The notes under the pieces: model-generated | What the model was told of the DNA's origin: nothing | What the model saw: the letters and a program-made list of their open reading frames with translations, nothing else | Databases searched by the model: none | Shown here: piece by piece, positions 1-10,081 of the stretch | Layout of the letters: each line of letters starts with the position of its first letter | Position numbering within the stretch: position 1 is the stretch's first letter | From: Hydrogenophaga sp. 2FB | GTDB taxonomy: Bacteria; Pseudomonadota; Gammaproteobacteria; Burkholderiales; Burkholderiaceae_C | Length of the DNA: 64,000 nucleotides | Assembly: GCF_005503365.1 (NCBI RefSeq) | Contig: NZ_SCML01000036.1 | Location: forward strand, 1 to 64,000 | Reading direction: 5' to 3' | Made by a program: the position numbers and the translations under genes

Positions 1-10
1 CCTCTGGACG

Positions 11-784
11 GTGCGCGCACCGATCGCGCGGCGCACCTATTGGGTGCTCGCCCTCGTCGGCCTGTTCACCCCTTTGGTGCTCTGGGCGCTGCTCGCGGCC
101 TTTGGCGGGCTGGACCCGGTGTTTCTTCCCGCGCCGCTGCAGGTGCTCACCAAGACCTGGACCTGGGCGACCGAGACCGGCCTGTTCGATGACATGGGCA
201 TCAGCATCTACCGCGTGGTCACGGGCTTTTTGCTCTCGGCCATCATCGCGCTGCCGCTGGGCCTGTTCATCGGCTCGTACCGCGCGGTGCAGGCGCTGCT
301 GGAGCCGCTGACGGATTTCATCCGCTACATGCCGGCGGTGGCGTTCATTCCGCTGGTGATGTTGTGGGTGGGCATTGGCGAGGGTTCGAAGATCGCCATC
401 ATCTTCATCGGCACCTTCTTCCAGATGGTGTTGATGGTGGCGGAAGACGTCCGCCGCGTGCCGGCCGCGCAAGTGGAAGCCGCGCAGACCATGGGCGCGA
501 ACCGCTCGGAGCTGGTCGAGAAGGTGATCTTCCCCAGCGCCAAACCGGCCTTGCTCGACACCCTGCGCATCACCATGGGCTGGGCCTGGACCTACTTGGT
601 GGTGGCCGAGCTGGTGGCCGCGAATTCGGGCCTGGGCTACGCCATCCTGCGGGCGCAGCGCTTCCTGCAAACCGACACGATCTTCGCCGGCATCATCGTC
701 ATCGGCCTCATCGGCCTGGTGACGGACCAGCTGTTCCGCCTTGCGCACCGCCGTGCGTTCCCCTGGCTGTACCTCAAAGGCTGA
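11..784 (+). CDS. ABC transporter permease (NitT/TauT type) of the guanidine/urea operon, possibly cut at the left edge
   Basis: Inner-membrane permease of an ABC importer. Its 257 residues contain about six hydrophobic segments and the cytoplasmic EAA loop (EAAQTMGANRSELVEKV, about residues 156-172) that contacts the ATPase. The frame is open to the edge of the window, so the GTG at 11 is only the first usable start and the gene may begin upstream. It ends 4 bases before the ATPase gene and heads a run of same-strand genes for two DUF1989 proteins, a biotin-dependent carboxylase and allophanate hydrolase. The imported substrate is therefore inferred to be the nitrogen compound that those enzymes degrade. 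The periplasmic receptor is probably just upstream, outside the window. Confidence 0.88.
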   Translation: MRAPIARRTYWVLALVGLFTPLVLWALLAAFGGLDPVFLPAPLQVLTKTWTWATETGLFDDMGISIYRVVTGFLLSAIIALPLGLFIGSYRAVQALLEPLTDFIRYMPAVAFIPLVMLWVGIGEGSKIAIIFIGTFFQMVLMVAEDVRRVPAAQVEAAQTMGANRSELVEKVIFPSAKPALLDTLRITMGWAWTYLVVAELVAANSGLGYAILRAQRFLQTDTIFAGIIVIGLIGLVTDQLFRLAHRRAFPWLYLKG

Positions 785-788
785 ACCG

Positions 789-1655
789 ATGAGCACCAAC
801 CCCATCAGCCCGTCCGCGTCCACGCTCACGGTGCCCAAGATCGCCATTCGCGATGTGTTCAAACGCTTCGACGGCGCGCCGTTGAACGCCCTCGAAAACA
901 TCAACCTCGACATCTGCGCCAACGAATTCGTCACCTTCGTCGGCGCCTCGGGTTGTGGCAAGTCCACGCTCTTGCGCACCATCGGTGGGCTCGAAGTGCA
1001 AACCAGTGGCGACCTGTTGGTGGACGGCCACGCGGTGACCGGCCCGGGCATCGACCGCGCCATGGTGTTCCAGCACTACAGCCTGTACCCCTGGATGACG
1101 GTGTGCCAGAACATCAAGTTCTGCCGCCAGCTGCGCGCGCACACCGACGGCCGCACGTCTGCCGACGTGGAAGCCGCCGACGGCCGGGCCGACGCGCTCT
1201 TGCGCCTGATGGGCCTGGAGGCCATGGGCCACGCCTGGCCCAACCAGCTCTCGGGTGGCATGCAGCAGCGCGTGGCGATTGCGCGCGCATTGATGGGCCG
1301 GCCCGACATCGTGCTGATGGACGAACCCTTCGGTGCGCTGGACGCGCAAACGCGCGAGGTCATGCACGACCTGATCCGTTACGTGCACAAGCTGGAGAAG
1401 GCCACCATCGTGTTCGTGACGCACGACGTGGAAGAGGCGCTGTACCTGGGCAGCCGCGTGGTGTTGATGTCACCGCGCCCGGGCCGCATCGACACGATCT
1501 ACGACGTGCCCTTTGGCGACCAGCGCACGCAGGACCTGAAGCACGCGCCCGAATTCGTGCGCCTGAAGCGCGACATCCTGGACCGCATCCGCGAGACCTC
1601 CGGCATGAAAACCGACCTGGAACAACTGCAGCGCATGAGCGGCATGGCCGTCTGA
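789..1655 (+). CDS. ABC transporter ATP-binding protein of the guanidine/urea operon
   Basis: Nucleotide-binding subunit (288 residues) for the permease encoded just upstream. Visible motifs are Walker A GASGCGKS at about residues 51-58, the ABC signature LSGGMQQR at about 154-161, and Walker B IVLMDEPFGALD at about 174-185, followed by a switch histidine in VTHD. The ATG at 789 lies 4 bases after the permease stop and was preferred over an earlier in-frame start inside the permease gene, because the sequence from MSTNP onward matches usual NitT/TauT ATPases. The C-terminal extension after VLMSPRPGRI is typical of SsuB/TauB relatives. Confidence 0.93.
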   Translation: MSTNPISPSASTLTVPKIAIRDVFKRFDGAPLNALENINLDICANEFVTFVGASGCGKSTLLRTIGGLEVQTSGDLLVDGHAVTGPGIDRAMVFQHYSLYPWMTVCQNIKFCRQLRAHTDGRTSADVEAADGRADALLRLMGLEAMGHAWPNQLSGGMQQRVAIARALMGRPDIVLMDEPFGALDAQTREVMHDLIRYVHKLEKATIVFVTHDVEEALYLGSRVVLMSPRPGRIDTIYDVPFGDQRTQDLKHAPEFVRLKRDILDRIRETSGMKTDLEQLQRMSGMAV

Positions 1656-1675
1656 CATCTCTGGAGACACATCCC

Positions 1676-2488
1676 ATGAACACGACAACCGCCACGCCGA
1701 ACGCCCCACAAGCCGCGCCGGTGGACACACCCGCCCTCTGGCAATCCTTCCCCGCGCCCGCGCTGTCGGGCGTCGACACCACCCAGCTCATGTGGAGCGA
1801 GACCGTGCCCGGTGGCAGCCACTGGAGCTGGCGCATGCCACGCGGCAGCGCCCTGCGCTTCGTCGCGCTGGAAGCCGGGGCGAACGTGAGCCTGGTGCTC
1901 TACAGCGCACAGGAAAAACTCGAGCGCTACAACATGCCCGACTCGCTCAAGGCGCAGCACACCGCGCACTACACGCGCGGCCACGTGCTCATGAGCGACA
2001 TGGGCCGCAGCATGGCCAGTTTCACCGCCGACAGCCTGGGCTGGCACGACCCGTTGGGCGCGCTGCTCGACAACGAACTGATGCAGCAGAAGTACGGCGA
2101 GAAGCGCTACGCAGCGCACCGCAACGCCATGCACCGCTCGGGCAAGGACGGCCTCTTGATCGAGATCGGCAAGTACGGTCTCGGCAAGCGCGACCTGATC
2201 GCGCCGGTGAACCTGTTCAGCAAGGTGGGCGTGGATACACAAGGCCGCTTCGCCTTCGTGCCCGAGCACGCGAAGGCCGGTGACTTCGTCGAGCTGCGCT
2301 TCGACATGGACGTGATCGCCGCCATCAGCACCGCGCCGCACGGGCTCGACACCGCCAGCCACTACGCGCCGAAGAAAGTAGGCCTGCTCGCATGGCGCTG
2401 CGGCGCCGCGCCGGCCGACGACGTGTGCCGCGCCTTCCGCCCCGAGAACGCGCGCGCGCTGCACAACACCGACATGTTGTACCTGTGA
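1676..2488 (+). CDS. DUF1989 urea carboxylase-associated protein, larger subunit (likely carboxyguanidine deiminase component)
   Basis: One of two DUF1989 proteins that accompany 'urea' carboxylases. The family was first called urea amidolyase-associated protein; paired members were later shown in other bacteria to form carboxyguanidine deiminase (CgdAB), which turns carboxyguanidine into allophanate and ammonia. This protein has 270 residues, with the conserved stretches [21 protein letters not shown] (split here only by naming), [18 protein letters not shown] and [20 protein letters not shown]. The start at 1676 follows GGAGAC at a good distance. The next gene encodes a second, clearly related protein with the matching segment [18 protein letters not shown] cannot settle which of the two numbered subfamilies this one belongs to. 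Confidence 0.86.
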   Translation: MNTTTATPNAPQAAPVDTPALWQSFPAPALSGVDTTQLMWSETVPGGSHWSWRMPRGSALRFVALEAGANVSLVLYSAQEKLERYNMPDSLKAQHTAHYTRGHVLMSDMGRSMASFTADSLGWHDPLGALLDNELMQQKYGEKRYAAHRNAMHRSGKDGLLIEIGKYGLGKRDLIAPVNLFSKVGVDTQGRFAFVPEHAKAGDFVELRFDMDVIAAISTAPHGLDTASHYAPKKVGLLAWRCGAAPADDVCRAFRPENARALHNTDMLYL

Positions 2489-2502
2489 TGGAGACCCCCA
2501 CC

Positions 2503-3180
2503 ATGAACACGACCACCACCCCAGAAGCCACCGCCATCCGCATCCAGGAGAGCGCGCTCGACCCGGCCCAGGCCGTGATGAACCAGCGCCACCCGGCGGG
2601 CGAACCCATCCTGTTCGAAGTGAAGCGCGGCCAGACGCTGCGCATCGTGGACCTGGAGGGCAACCAGGCCGCCGACGTGTTGTTCTACAACCGGCACGAC
2701 CCGGCCGAGCACTACAGCGCCACCGCCACCATGCAACGCCAGGGCGGCATCTACCTCACCACGGGCTCCGTCATCCGCAGCAACGACGGCAACGCCATGC
2801 TCACCATCGTGGCCGACACCTGCGGGCGGCACGACACGCTGGGCGGTGCCTGCGCGGCCGAGAGCAACACCGTGCGCTACGCGCTGCAGAAGAAGTTCAT
2901 GCACAGCTGCCGCGACAACTACCTCATCGCCCTGCAGCACGCCGACGTGGGCCTGGGCAAACGCGACCTGGTGCCCAACATCAATTTCTTCATGAACGTA
3001 CCGGTGACGGCGGACGGCGCGCTGAGCTTTGAAGACGGCGTGTCCGGTCCGGGCAAGTACGTGGAGATGCACGCGGAGATGGATGTTTGGGTGCTGATCA
3101 GCAACTGCCCGCAACTCAACAACCCGTGCAACGCCTACAACCCCACACCCATCCAGCTTCTCCTCTGGAACGAACCATGA
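2503..3180 (+). CDS. DUF1989 urea carboxylase-associated protein, smaller subunit (likely carboxyguanidine deiminase component)
   Basis: Second DUF1989 protein of the pair (225 residues). Key segments are [20 protein letters not shown] near residue 45, the glycine-rich [36 protein letters not shown] and the C-terminal [18 protein letters not shown]. The cysteines and histidines in these segments are plausible catalytic or metal residues, but I cannot assign them. It starts 14 bases after its partner. Together with that partner and the carboxylase it should form a pathway that ends in allophanate, the substrate of the hydrolase encoded at 6912. Confidence 0.86.
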   Translation: MNTTTTPEATAIRIQESALDPAQAVMNQRHPAGEPILFEVKRGQTLRIVDLEGNQAADVLFYNRHDPAEHYSATATMQRQGGIYLTTGSVIRSNDGNAMLTIVADTCGRHDTLGGACAAESNTVRYALQKKFMHSCRDNYLIALQHADVGLGKRDLVPNINFFMNVPVTADGALSFEDGVSGPGKYVEMHAEMDVWVLISNCPQLNNPCNAYNPTPIQLLLWNEP

Positions 3181-3275
3181 CCCCCCCTGCGCCGCTGCGC
3201 GGCTTCCCCCCAAGGGGGACCACGCCAGAGGCCCGGCGAAGCCGGTTCCTCGGCATGTGCTGGAGCGGCATCTGA
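3181..3275. repeat. GC-rich intergenic repeat inside the operon
   Basis: The 181-base gap between the second DUF1989 gene and the carboxylase is unusual for this tightly packed operon. It begins with CCCCCCTGCGCCGCTGCG, followed by a C6/G5 palindromic stretch (CCCCCC-AA-GGGGG) and then CCCGGCGAAGCCGG, which can form small stem-loops. I recognise this style of sequence as a dispersed intergenic repeat of Comamonadaceae genomes, but no second copy occurs in this window, so that identification rests on memory. It might lower transcription of the distal genes. Confidence 0.5.
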
Positions 3276-3361
3276 CACGCGCACGACTTTCGTATGGCCA
3301 GCAGGACGACCTGCCTGACCTCACAGCCTTCGCAGGACGGCCTGCCCCGGAGACCCAACCC

Positions 3362-6300
3362 ATGTTCAGCAAGGTTCTGATTGCCAACCGCGGCGCGATT
3401 GCCTGCCGCATCATCCGCACGCTGAAAACGCTGGGCGTTCGCAGCGTGGCCGTGTATTCCGAAGCCGACGCACAGGCCCGCCACGTGCGCGAAGCGGACG
3501 AGGCGTACCTGCTCGGCCCGGCACCGGCAGCCGAGAGTTACTTGCGCGGCGATCGCATCCTGCAGATCGCGAAGGACTGCGGCGCGCAGGCCATTCACCC
3601 CGGCTACGGCTTCCTCTCGGAAAACCCCGCGTTCGCCCAGACCTGTGAAGACGCCGGCATCGCCTTCATCGGCCCCGCACCGGCACACATGCGCGCCTTC
3701 GGCCTGAAGCACACCGCGCGGGATCTGGCGCAGGCGCACGGTGTTCCGCTGCTGCCGGGCACGGGCTTGTTGCTCGACGTGGCGCAGGCCACGGCAGAAG
3801 CTGCGCGCATGGGCTACCCAGTGATGCTCAAGAGCACGGCCGGTGGTGGCGGCATCGGCATGCGGCTGGTGTGGAACGACACCGAACTGCGCGATGCGTT
3901 CGACGCCGTCGGGCGGCTCGCGCAAGCCAACTTCAAGGACGCAGGTCTCTTCCTCGAGAAGTACGTGGAGCAGGCGCGGCACATCGAAGTGCAGGTGTTC
4001 GGCGATGGTGCGGGCGGTGTGATTGCCTTGGGCGAGCGCGATTGTTCCGTGCAACGGCGCAACCAGAAAGTGATCGAAGAAACCCCCGCGCCGGGCTTGA
4101 GCGATGCGCAGCGCCACGAGCTGCACGCCACCGCCGTGCGCCTGGCACAAGCCGTGAACTACCGCTCCGCCGGCACGGTGGAGTTCGTCTACGACGCGTC
4201 CACCGGCGCGTTCTACTTCCTCGAAGTGAACACGCGCCTGCAGGTCGAGCACGGCGTGACCGAGCAGGTGTGCGGTGTGGATCTGGTGGCCTGGATGCTG
4301 CAACTCGCGGCGGGTGACTTGCCACCTTTGCACACCCTGCAACCCACGCCACGCGGCGCGTCGATCCAGGTGCGCTTGTACGCGGAAGACCCGGCGAAAA
4401 ATTTCCAGCCCAGCGCGGGTTTGTTGACCGAGGTGGTGTTCCCCACCGACGCGCGCGTGGACAGCTGGGTGGAGCGCGGCACCGAGGTGCCCGCCTGGTA
4501 CGACCCGATGCTGGCCAAGCTGATCGTCACCGCCGACACGCGCGACGAGGCGTTGAAGAAGATGGAAGACGCGCTGGACGCGACGCGCCTGGCCGGCATC
4601 GAAACCAACCTGGGCTACCTGCGCCAGGTGGTGCGCGACGTGGTGTTCCGCGAGGGCCGACAGGTCACGCGTTTTCTCTCCACCTTCGCCTTCCAGCCGC
4701 GCACCATCGACGTGCTCGAACCCGGCGTGCAGACCAGCGTGCAGGACTGGCCCGGCCGCCAGGGCTACTGGGCGGTGGGCGTGCCACCGAGTGGCCCGAT
4801 GGACGCGCATGGGCACCGCTCGGCCAACCGGTTGGTGGGCAATCCGCCCGACGCGGCGGCACTGGAGATCACCCTGGCCGGACCCACGCTGCGCTTCAAT
4901 GTGGCCAGCGTGGTGGCGGTGACGGGCGCGCCCGCGAAGCTGACGCTGAACGGCCAGACGGTGCCGATGTGGCAAGCCATCGATGTACCGGCCGGCGCCA
5001 CGCTGGCCGTGGGCCGCTGCGAACACGGTGTGCGCCTCGCGCTGGCGGTGGCTGGCGGGCTCGACGTGCCGCTGTACCTCGGCAGTCGCAGCACCTTCAC
5101 GCTCGGCCAGTTTGGCGGGCACGCGGGGCGGCATTTGCGCACGGGCGATGTGCTGCACCTGGCCGACGCGGCCACGCAAACCGACAGCGATCCGGTGCTG
5201 ATCCCCGCGTACACCAACCACTGGGACATCGACGTGCTCTACGGCCCGCACGGCGCACCGGACTTCTTCACGCCCGACGACATTGCGATGTTCTTCGGCA
5301 CCGACTGGAAGGTGCACCACAACAGCAGCCGCACCGGCGTGCGCCTGATCGGCCCCAAGCCGCAGTGGGCGCGCACCGACGGTGGCGAAGCGGGCCTGCA
5401 CCCGTCGAACATCCACGACAACGCGTATGCCATCGGCGCGATCGACTTCACCGGCGACATGCCGGTGATCCTCGGCCCCGATGGCCCGAGCCTGGGCGGC
5501 TTCGTCTGCCCGGCCGTGGTGCTGCACGACGAGCTGTGGAAGCTGGGGCAACTGCGGCCCGGTGACACCGTGCGCTTTCACCGCCGTGCAGGCTCGCTGG
5601 CGAGCCCCCTCCTCGACGACCGTGCGGCCGAGGGCGAGCGACCGCGCCGCGTGGTGCGGCAGGCGGGCGACCGCTATGTGCTCATCGAATTCGGCCCGCT
5701 CACGCTGGACCTGGAGCTGCGCATGCGCGTGCAGGCACTGCTCGAAGGCTTGAAGCAACGGGCGCTGCAGGGCGTGATCGACCTCACCCCCGGCATCCGT
5801 TCGCTGCAGGTGCACTTCGACCCCGCGCAGTTGCCGCGCGACGAATTGCTGCGCGTGATCGGCGCGGTGGACGACGCGCTGCCGCCGGTGGATGAGATGG
5901 TCGTGCCGTCGCGCACGGTGGTGCTGCCGCTCTCGTGGGACGACCCGCAGACGAAACTGGCGATCGAAAAGTACATGCAGTCGGTGCGCCCGGACGCGCC
6001 CTGGTGCCCGAGCAACATCGAGTTCATCCGCCGCATCAACGGGCTGGATTCGATCGACGAGGTGTTCAACACGGTGTTCGACGCGCGCTACCTCGTGCTC
6101 GGCCTGGGCGATGTGTACCTGGGCGCGCCGGTGGCCACGCCGCTGGACCCGCGCCACCGGCTCGTCACCACCAAGTACAACCCCGCACGCACCTGGACGC
6201 CGGAAAACGCGGTGGGCATTGGCGGCGCGTACCTCTGCGTGTACGGCATGGAAGGCCCGGGCGGCTACCAGTTCGTCGGCCGCACGCTGCAGATGTGGAA

Positions 6301-6877
6301 CCGCTGGCGCCACGGCACGCCGGGCACGCCGTTCGAGCAACCCTGGCTGCTGCGCTTCTTCGACCAGATCCGATTCGAGCCCGTGAGCGAGGCCGAGCTG
6401 CTGGCCATTCGCGCCCGCTTCCCGCACGGCGGCTATGCGCTGCGCACCGAAGACGGCACGTTCAGCCTTAAAGATTACCGGCGCTTCCTGGCCGAGAACG
6501 GCGCCAGCATCGCGGACTTCAAATCCAGGCAGCAAGCCGCGTTCGAAGCCGAGCGCGAGCGCTGGGCCGCCGCGGGCCAGGTGGACTACGCGAGCGATGC
6601 GGACGTGTCGGCCGCCGGCGTGGAGGCCGAGATCGACCTGCCCGAAGGCGGCCGGGCGCTGGCCACCAGCGTGCCGGGCAACGTGTGGAAGGTTGCGGTG
6701 AGCGTGGGCCAGCAGGTGCAGGCCGGCGACGTGTTGCTGGTCATCGAGTCCATGAAGATGGAGTTCAACCTGCTCGCGCCCGCCAACGCCACGGTGCACA
6801 GCCTCATGTGCGCGCAAGGCGGCGCGGTGGCCGCCGGCCAGAACGTGCTGGTGCTGATCGACGAAACGGTGGCCTGA
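3362..6877 (+). CDS. Biotin-dependent urea/guanidine carboxylase
   Basis: ATP- and biotin-dependent carboxylase of 1171 residues. An N-terminal biotin carboxylase part (about 1-450) has the ATP-grasp glycine loop [11 protein letters not shown] near 157. A KipA-like carboxyltransferase half starts at about 451 ([18 protein letters not shown]), with [10 protein letters not shown] near 703, and a KipI-like half lies from about 770. A C-terminal biotinyl domain has the motif ESMKME, with the biotin lysine at about residue 1132. The start at 3362 follows GGAGAC; the frame opens earlier but only through the repeat. The family converts urea to allophanate, or in operons with two DUF1989 partners carboxylates guanidine. 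The context favours guanidine; the sequence alone does not prove it. Confidence 0.92.
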   Translation: MFSKVLIANRGAIACRIIRTLKTLGVRSVAVYSEADAQARHVREADEAYLLGPAPAAESYLRGDRILQIAKDCGAQAIHPGYGFLSENPAFAQTCEDAGIAFIGPAPAHMRAFGLKHTARDLAQAHGVPLLPGTGLLLDVAQATAEAARMGYPVMLKSTAGGGGIGMRLVWNDTELRDAFDAVGRLAQANFKDAGLFLEKYVEQARHIEVQVFGDGAGGVIALGERDCSVQRRNQKVIEETPAPGLSDAQRHELHATAVRLAQAVNYRSAGTVEFVYDASTGAFYFLEVNTRLQVEHGVTEQVCGVDLVAWMLQLAAGDLPPLHTLQPTPRGASIQVRLYAEDPAKNFQPSAGLLTEVVFPTDARVDSWVERGTEVPAWYDPMLAKLIVTADTRDEALKKMEDALDATRLAGIETNLGYLRQVVRDVVFREGRQVTRFLSTFAFQPRTIDVLEPGVQTSVQDWPGRQGYWAVGVPPSGPMDAHGHRSANRLVGNPPDAAALEITLAGPTLRFNVASVVAVTGAPAKLTLNGQTVPMWQAIDVPAGATLAVGRCEHGVRLALAVAGGLDVPLYLGSRSTFTLGQFGGHAGRHLRTGDVLHLADAATQTDSDPVLIPAYTNHWDIDVLYGPHGAPDFFTPDDIAMFFGTDWKVHHNSSRTGVRLIGPKPQWARTDGGEAGLHPSNIHDNAYAIGAIDFTGDMPVILGPDGPSLGGFVCPAVVLHDELWKLGQLRPGDTVRFHRRAGSLASPLLDDRAAEGERPRRVVRQAGDRYVLIEFGPLTLDLELRMRVQALLEGLKQRALQGVIDLTPGIRSLQVHFDPAQLPRDELLRVIGAVDDALPPVDEMVVPSRTVVLPLSWDDPQTKLAIEKYMQSVRPDAPWCPSNIEFIRRINGLDSIDEVFNTVFDARYLVLGLGDVYLGAPVATPLDPRHRLVTTKYNPARTWTPENAVGIGGAYLCVYGMEGPGGYQFVGRTLQMWNRWRHGTPGTPFEQPWLLRFFDQIRFEPVSEAELLAIRARFPHGGYALRTEDGTFSLKDYRRFLAENGASIADFKSRQQAAFEAERERWAAAGQVDYASDADVSAAGVEAEIDLPEGGRALATSVPGNVWKVAVSVGQQVQAGDVLLVIESMKMEFNLLAPANATVHSLMCAQGGAVAAGQNVLVLIDETVA

Positions 6878-6911
6878 ACGGCCCCCAAAAATAGCCAAGG
6901 AGTTTCCTGTC

Positions 6912-8750
6912 ATGTCTTTGAGTCAACTGTCTTTCGATCTCGCCAGCCTGCAAGCCGCCTACCGCCAGGGCACCACCGTGCTCGATGTGATCACCGAAGC
7001 GCGGCGCCGCAGCCTGGCCGACACGCACCACGCGTACATCCACGTGCTGAGCGCGGCAGAGGTCGAACCCTTCATTGCCCGCCTGGAGGGCGTGGACCCG
7101 GCCAGCCTGCCGCTGTACGGCGTGCCCTTCGCCATCAAGGACAACATCGACCTCGCGCACATTCCCACCACCGCCGCCTGCCCGGCATTCGCCTTCACGC
7201 CGGACGACACGGCGTTCCTGGTGCGCCAGTTGCTCGCGGCCGGCGCGGTGCCGGTGGGCAAGACCAACCTCGACCAGTTCGCCACCGGCCTGAACGGCAC
7301 GCGCTCGCCGTATGGCGCGTGCCAGAACGCCCACAACCCGGCCTTCGTCTCGGGCGGTTCCAGCTCGGGTTCGGCCGTGGCGGTGGCGAAAGGGTATGTG
7401 GCATTTGCGCTCGGCACCGACACCGCCGGCTCGGGACGCGTGCCCGCGGCGTTCAACGGCCTGATCGGTCTCAAGCCCACGCTGGGTCTGCTCTCGGCCT
7501 CGGGTGTGCTGCCCGCCTGCCGCTCGGCGGAAACGCCGTCCATCTTCGCGTTGACGGCGGGCGACGCACAAACCGTGTTGGGCGCGGCGGCGGCGTTCGA
7601 CGAAGCCGATGCCTACAGCCGCCCGGCCCAGCCGCTGGGCGTGGACTTCTCGGGCGGGCCGTTCCGCTTCGGGGTGCCTCGTCCGCAAGACCTCGCGTTC
7701 TTCGGCAACGAGGCCGCCACGGCGCTCTTCGCGTCGGCCGTACAGCGGCTCGAATCGCTGGGTGGAACGGCCGTGGCATTCGATCTCACGCCGTTTCTTG
7801 AAGTGGCCAAGCTGCTGTACGAAGGCCCGTGGGTGGCCGAGCGCTACATCGCCATCCAGAGCTTCATCGACGCGCAGCCCGAGGCGGTGTTTCCACCGGT
7901 GCGCAGCATCATCGAAGGCGGCGGCCGCAAGAGCGCTGCCGAGGCCTTCGCCGCGGCCTACCGCCTCAAGGCCTTGCGCCGCGTGTGCGACCGCGTGTGG
8001 CGCGACGTGGACTGCATGCTCACGCCCACCGCCGGCACCATCTACCGCATCGACGAGATGCAGGCCGACCCGATCCGCCTCAACTCGAACCTGGGCTACT
8101 ACACCAACTTCGTGAACCTGCTGGACCACTGCGCGGTGGCCGTGCCGGCCGGCGTGCTGGCCAGCGGCGACGCCCAAGGCTTGCCCTGGGGTGTGACCCT
8201 CGGCGCGCCTGCGCACAAAGACATCGCGCTGTTGCGCCTGGCCGACCGCTTTCACCGCGCGCTCGGCGGCACGCTGGGCGCCACCGCCAGCGATGTGGCG
8301 TCCACCCCGCCATGCAACGGTCTGCCTTCAGGCGACCTGGGCACGGCCGGCACAGGCGCGGTGCGCGTGGCCGTCTGCGGAGCCCACCTCTCGGGCCTGC
8401 CCCTGAACCACCAGCTCACCTCGCGCGGCGCGCGCCTGCTGGCCAGCCCCCTGTCGGCCGCCGAGTACAAGCTGTACGCCCTCGCCGGTGGGCCGGTACA
8501 ACGCCCGGGCATGGTGCGCGCGGCCGAGGGCGGTGCCGCGGTTGCGCTGGAGGTGTGGGAAGTGCCCGCCGCGTTGTTCGGCAGCTTCGTGGCCGGCATT
8601 CCCGCGCCGCTGGGCATCGGCAAGGTGAAGCTGGCCGATGGCAGCGAAGTGCCCGGCTTCATCTGCGAAGGCCTGGGCATCGTCGGCGCGACCGATATCA
8701 CGCACTTCGGGGGCTGGAGGGCCTGGCTGGCGGCGGGTGCACCGCGCTGA
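6912..8750 (+). CDS. atzF: Allophanate hydrolase
   Basis: Amidase-signature enzyme of 612 residues that splits allophanate to ammonia and carbon dioxide, the last step of the operon's pathway. The catalytic triad is visible: lysine of IKDN at about 76, the cis-serine in SGGSSSGS at about 150-152, and the nucleophilic serine of TDTAGSGR at about 174. The amidase core runs to roughly residue 450. The remaining C-terminal domain, with VFG-like hydrophobic strands ending in FICEGLGI and DITHFGGW, is the AtzF-type extension found in full-length allophanate hydrolases. The gene starts 34 bases after the carboxylase, behind an AAGGAG ribosome-binding site. Confidence 0.94.
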   Translation: MSLSQLSFDLASLQAAYRQGTTVLDVITEARRRSLADTHHAYIHVLSAAEVEPFIARLEGVDPASLPLYGVPFAIKDNIDLAHIPTTAACPAFAFTPDDTAFLVRQLLAAGAVPVGKTNLDQFATGLNGTRSPYGACQNAHNPAFVSGGSSSGSAVAVAKGYVAFALGTDTAGSGRVPAAFNGLIGLKPTLGLLSASGVLPACRSAETPSIFALTAGDAQTVLGAAAAFDEADAYSRPAQPLGVDFSGGPFRFGVPRPQDLAFFGNEAATALFASAVQRLESLGGTAVAFDLTPFLEVAKLLYEGPWVAERYIAIQSFIDAQPEAVFPPVRSIIEGGGRKSAAEAFAAAYRLKALRRVCDRVWRDVDCMLTPTAGTIYRIDEMQADPIRLNSNLGYYTNFVNLLDHCAVAVPAGVLASGDAQGLPWGVTLGAPAHKDIALLRLADRFHRALGGTLGATASDVASTPPCNGLPSGDLGTAGTGAVRVAVCGAHLSGLPLNHQLTSRGARLLASPLSAAEYKLYALAGGPVQRPGMVRAAEGGAAVALEVWEVPAALFGSFVAGIPAPLGIGKVKLADGSEVPGFICEGLGIVGATDITHFGGWRAWLAAGAPR

Positions 8751-8879
8751 CGCGAAAGGGAGACACCGGGCCGTCAACGATGTAGCCGCGCAGCCAGCGC
8801 GGTGATCCGCCTGGGTCAGCCCGTCTCAGCAGCAATGCGAGGGAGCGGCGCTTCACAAAAGCATGCTGCAATGCAGCAC

Positions 8880-9968
8880 ATGACCGCATCCATCCCCCGC
8901 CGCGCCATCCGCCCCGGAAAACACCCGATCGACCTGGCCTTGCAGGGCGGCGGTTCCCACGGCGCCTTCACCTGGGGCGTGCTCGACCGCCTGCTCGAAG
9001 ACGAAACGCTGGAGATTACCGCCATCAGCGGCACCAGCGCCGGCGCGATGAACGCGGTGGCGCTGGCCGCCGGGCTCATGGACGGCGGCCGCGCGGGCGC
9101 GCAGCGCGTGCTGCGCCAGTTCTGGACACGCGTGGCCGAGCTCTCGCCCTTTCACAGCCTGCAGACCAGCCCGCTGGGCGCGATGCTGGAGCCCGTCAAC
9201 GAATGGATCGCGCCCTGGATGAAGCCCTGGACCGAGCCGCTCAAGCAGGCCGCCGACGCGCTGGGCCACCAGTTCTCTCCCTACCAGCTCAACCCGCTCA
9301 ACCTCAACCCGCTGCGCGACATCCTCTCGGAAACGGTGGACTTCGAGCGCGTGCGCCACTGCCACAAGACGCAGCTGTTCGTGGCCGCCACACACGTGCG
9401 CACCGGCGCGCTGCGCATCTTCGGCCAGCACGGCCTCACCGCGGACATGGTGCTGGCCTCGGCCTGCCTGCCCCTGCTGTTCCAGGCGGTGGAGATCGAC
9501 GGCGAGGCCTACTGGGACGGCGGCTACGCCGGCAACCCCTCGCTGCTGCCGCTGGTGCAGGACACCCCCGCCGACGACCTGCTGCTGGTGCAGATCAACC
9601 CGATGCTGCGCGACGTGGTGCCCACGCGCGCGAGCGACATCCTCGACCGCATCAACGAAGTCACCTTCAACGCCAGCCTGCTCAAGGAACTGCGCACGCT
9701 GGCGCTGATGAAGCAGATGGCCGGCGACACGCCACAAGCCGGTGGCCCCGCGCTGCTGCGGCGCGTGCAGCGCCTGCGCGTGCACCTCATCGACGGCGGC
9801 GCATCGCTCGCGCCCCTGGGCGCGGGCAGCAAGACCGAGACGCAGTGGTCGTTCCTGTCGCACCTGCACGCGCTGGGCCGGGGCGCGGCCGAGCAGTGGC
9901 TGCAGCGTCACCGAGGCGACATGGGTCGGCGCAGCAGTTTCGACCTGGCGCAGTTGCTCCCGGGCTGA
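8880..9968 (+). CDS. Patatin-like phospholipase
   Basis: Patatin-family lipid acyl hydrolase of about 362 residues. The oxyanion-hole loop GGGSHGAF lies near residue 20, the nucleophile elbow GTSAG near 50, and the catalytic aspartate in DGGYAGNP near 215, giving a Ser-Asp dyad. No signal peptide is evident, so it is probably cytoplasmic or peripheral. Possible starts are the ATGs at 8871 and 8880 and a GTG at 8802. None has a convincing ribosome-binding site; 8880 leaves 17 residues before the conserved LALQGGG, which is usual. It stands alone after the nitrogen operon and its substrate is unknown. Confidence 0.87.
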   Translation: MTASIPRRAIRPGKHPIDLALQGGGSHGAFTWGVLDRLLEDETLEITAISGTSAGAMNAVALAAGLMDGGRAGAQRVLRQFWTRVAELSPFHSLQTSPLGAMLEPVNEWIAPWMKPWTEPLKQAADALGHQFSPYQLNPLNLNPLRDILSETVDFERVRHCHKTQLFVAATHVRTGALRIFGQHGLTADMVLASACLPLLFQAVEIDGEAYWDGGYAGNPSLLPLVQDTPADDLLLVQINPMLRDVVPTRASDILDRINEVTFNASLLKELRTLALMKQMAGDTPQAGGPALLRRVQRLRVHLIDGGASLAPLGAGSKTETQWSFLSHLHALGRGAAEQWLQRHRGDMGRRSSFDLAQLLPG

Positions 9969-10081
9969 AGCGCATGCTATCAATACCGGGCAACGCCGGA
10001 TGGCAATACCGGTTGGAGTACGCTTCAGGTTCTCGCGGGCCCATGGCCCTTTTTCATTCCCCGTACTGGAGACAACATTCA

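Noticed and set aside
3116-6913. Open frame of about 1265 codons on the minus strand opposite the carboxylase
   Set aside because: It is the antisense of a clearly homologous gene; the translation is histidine/arginine-rich and without recognisable domains, the usual artefact of high-GC codon use.
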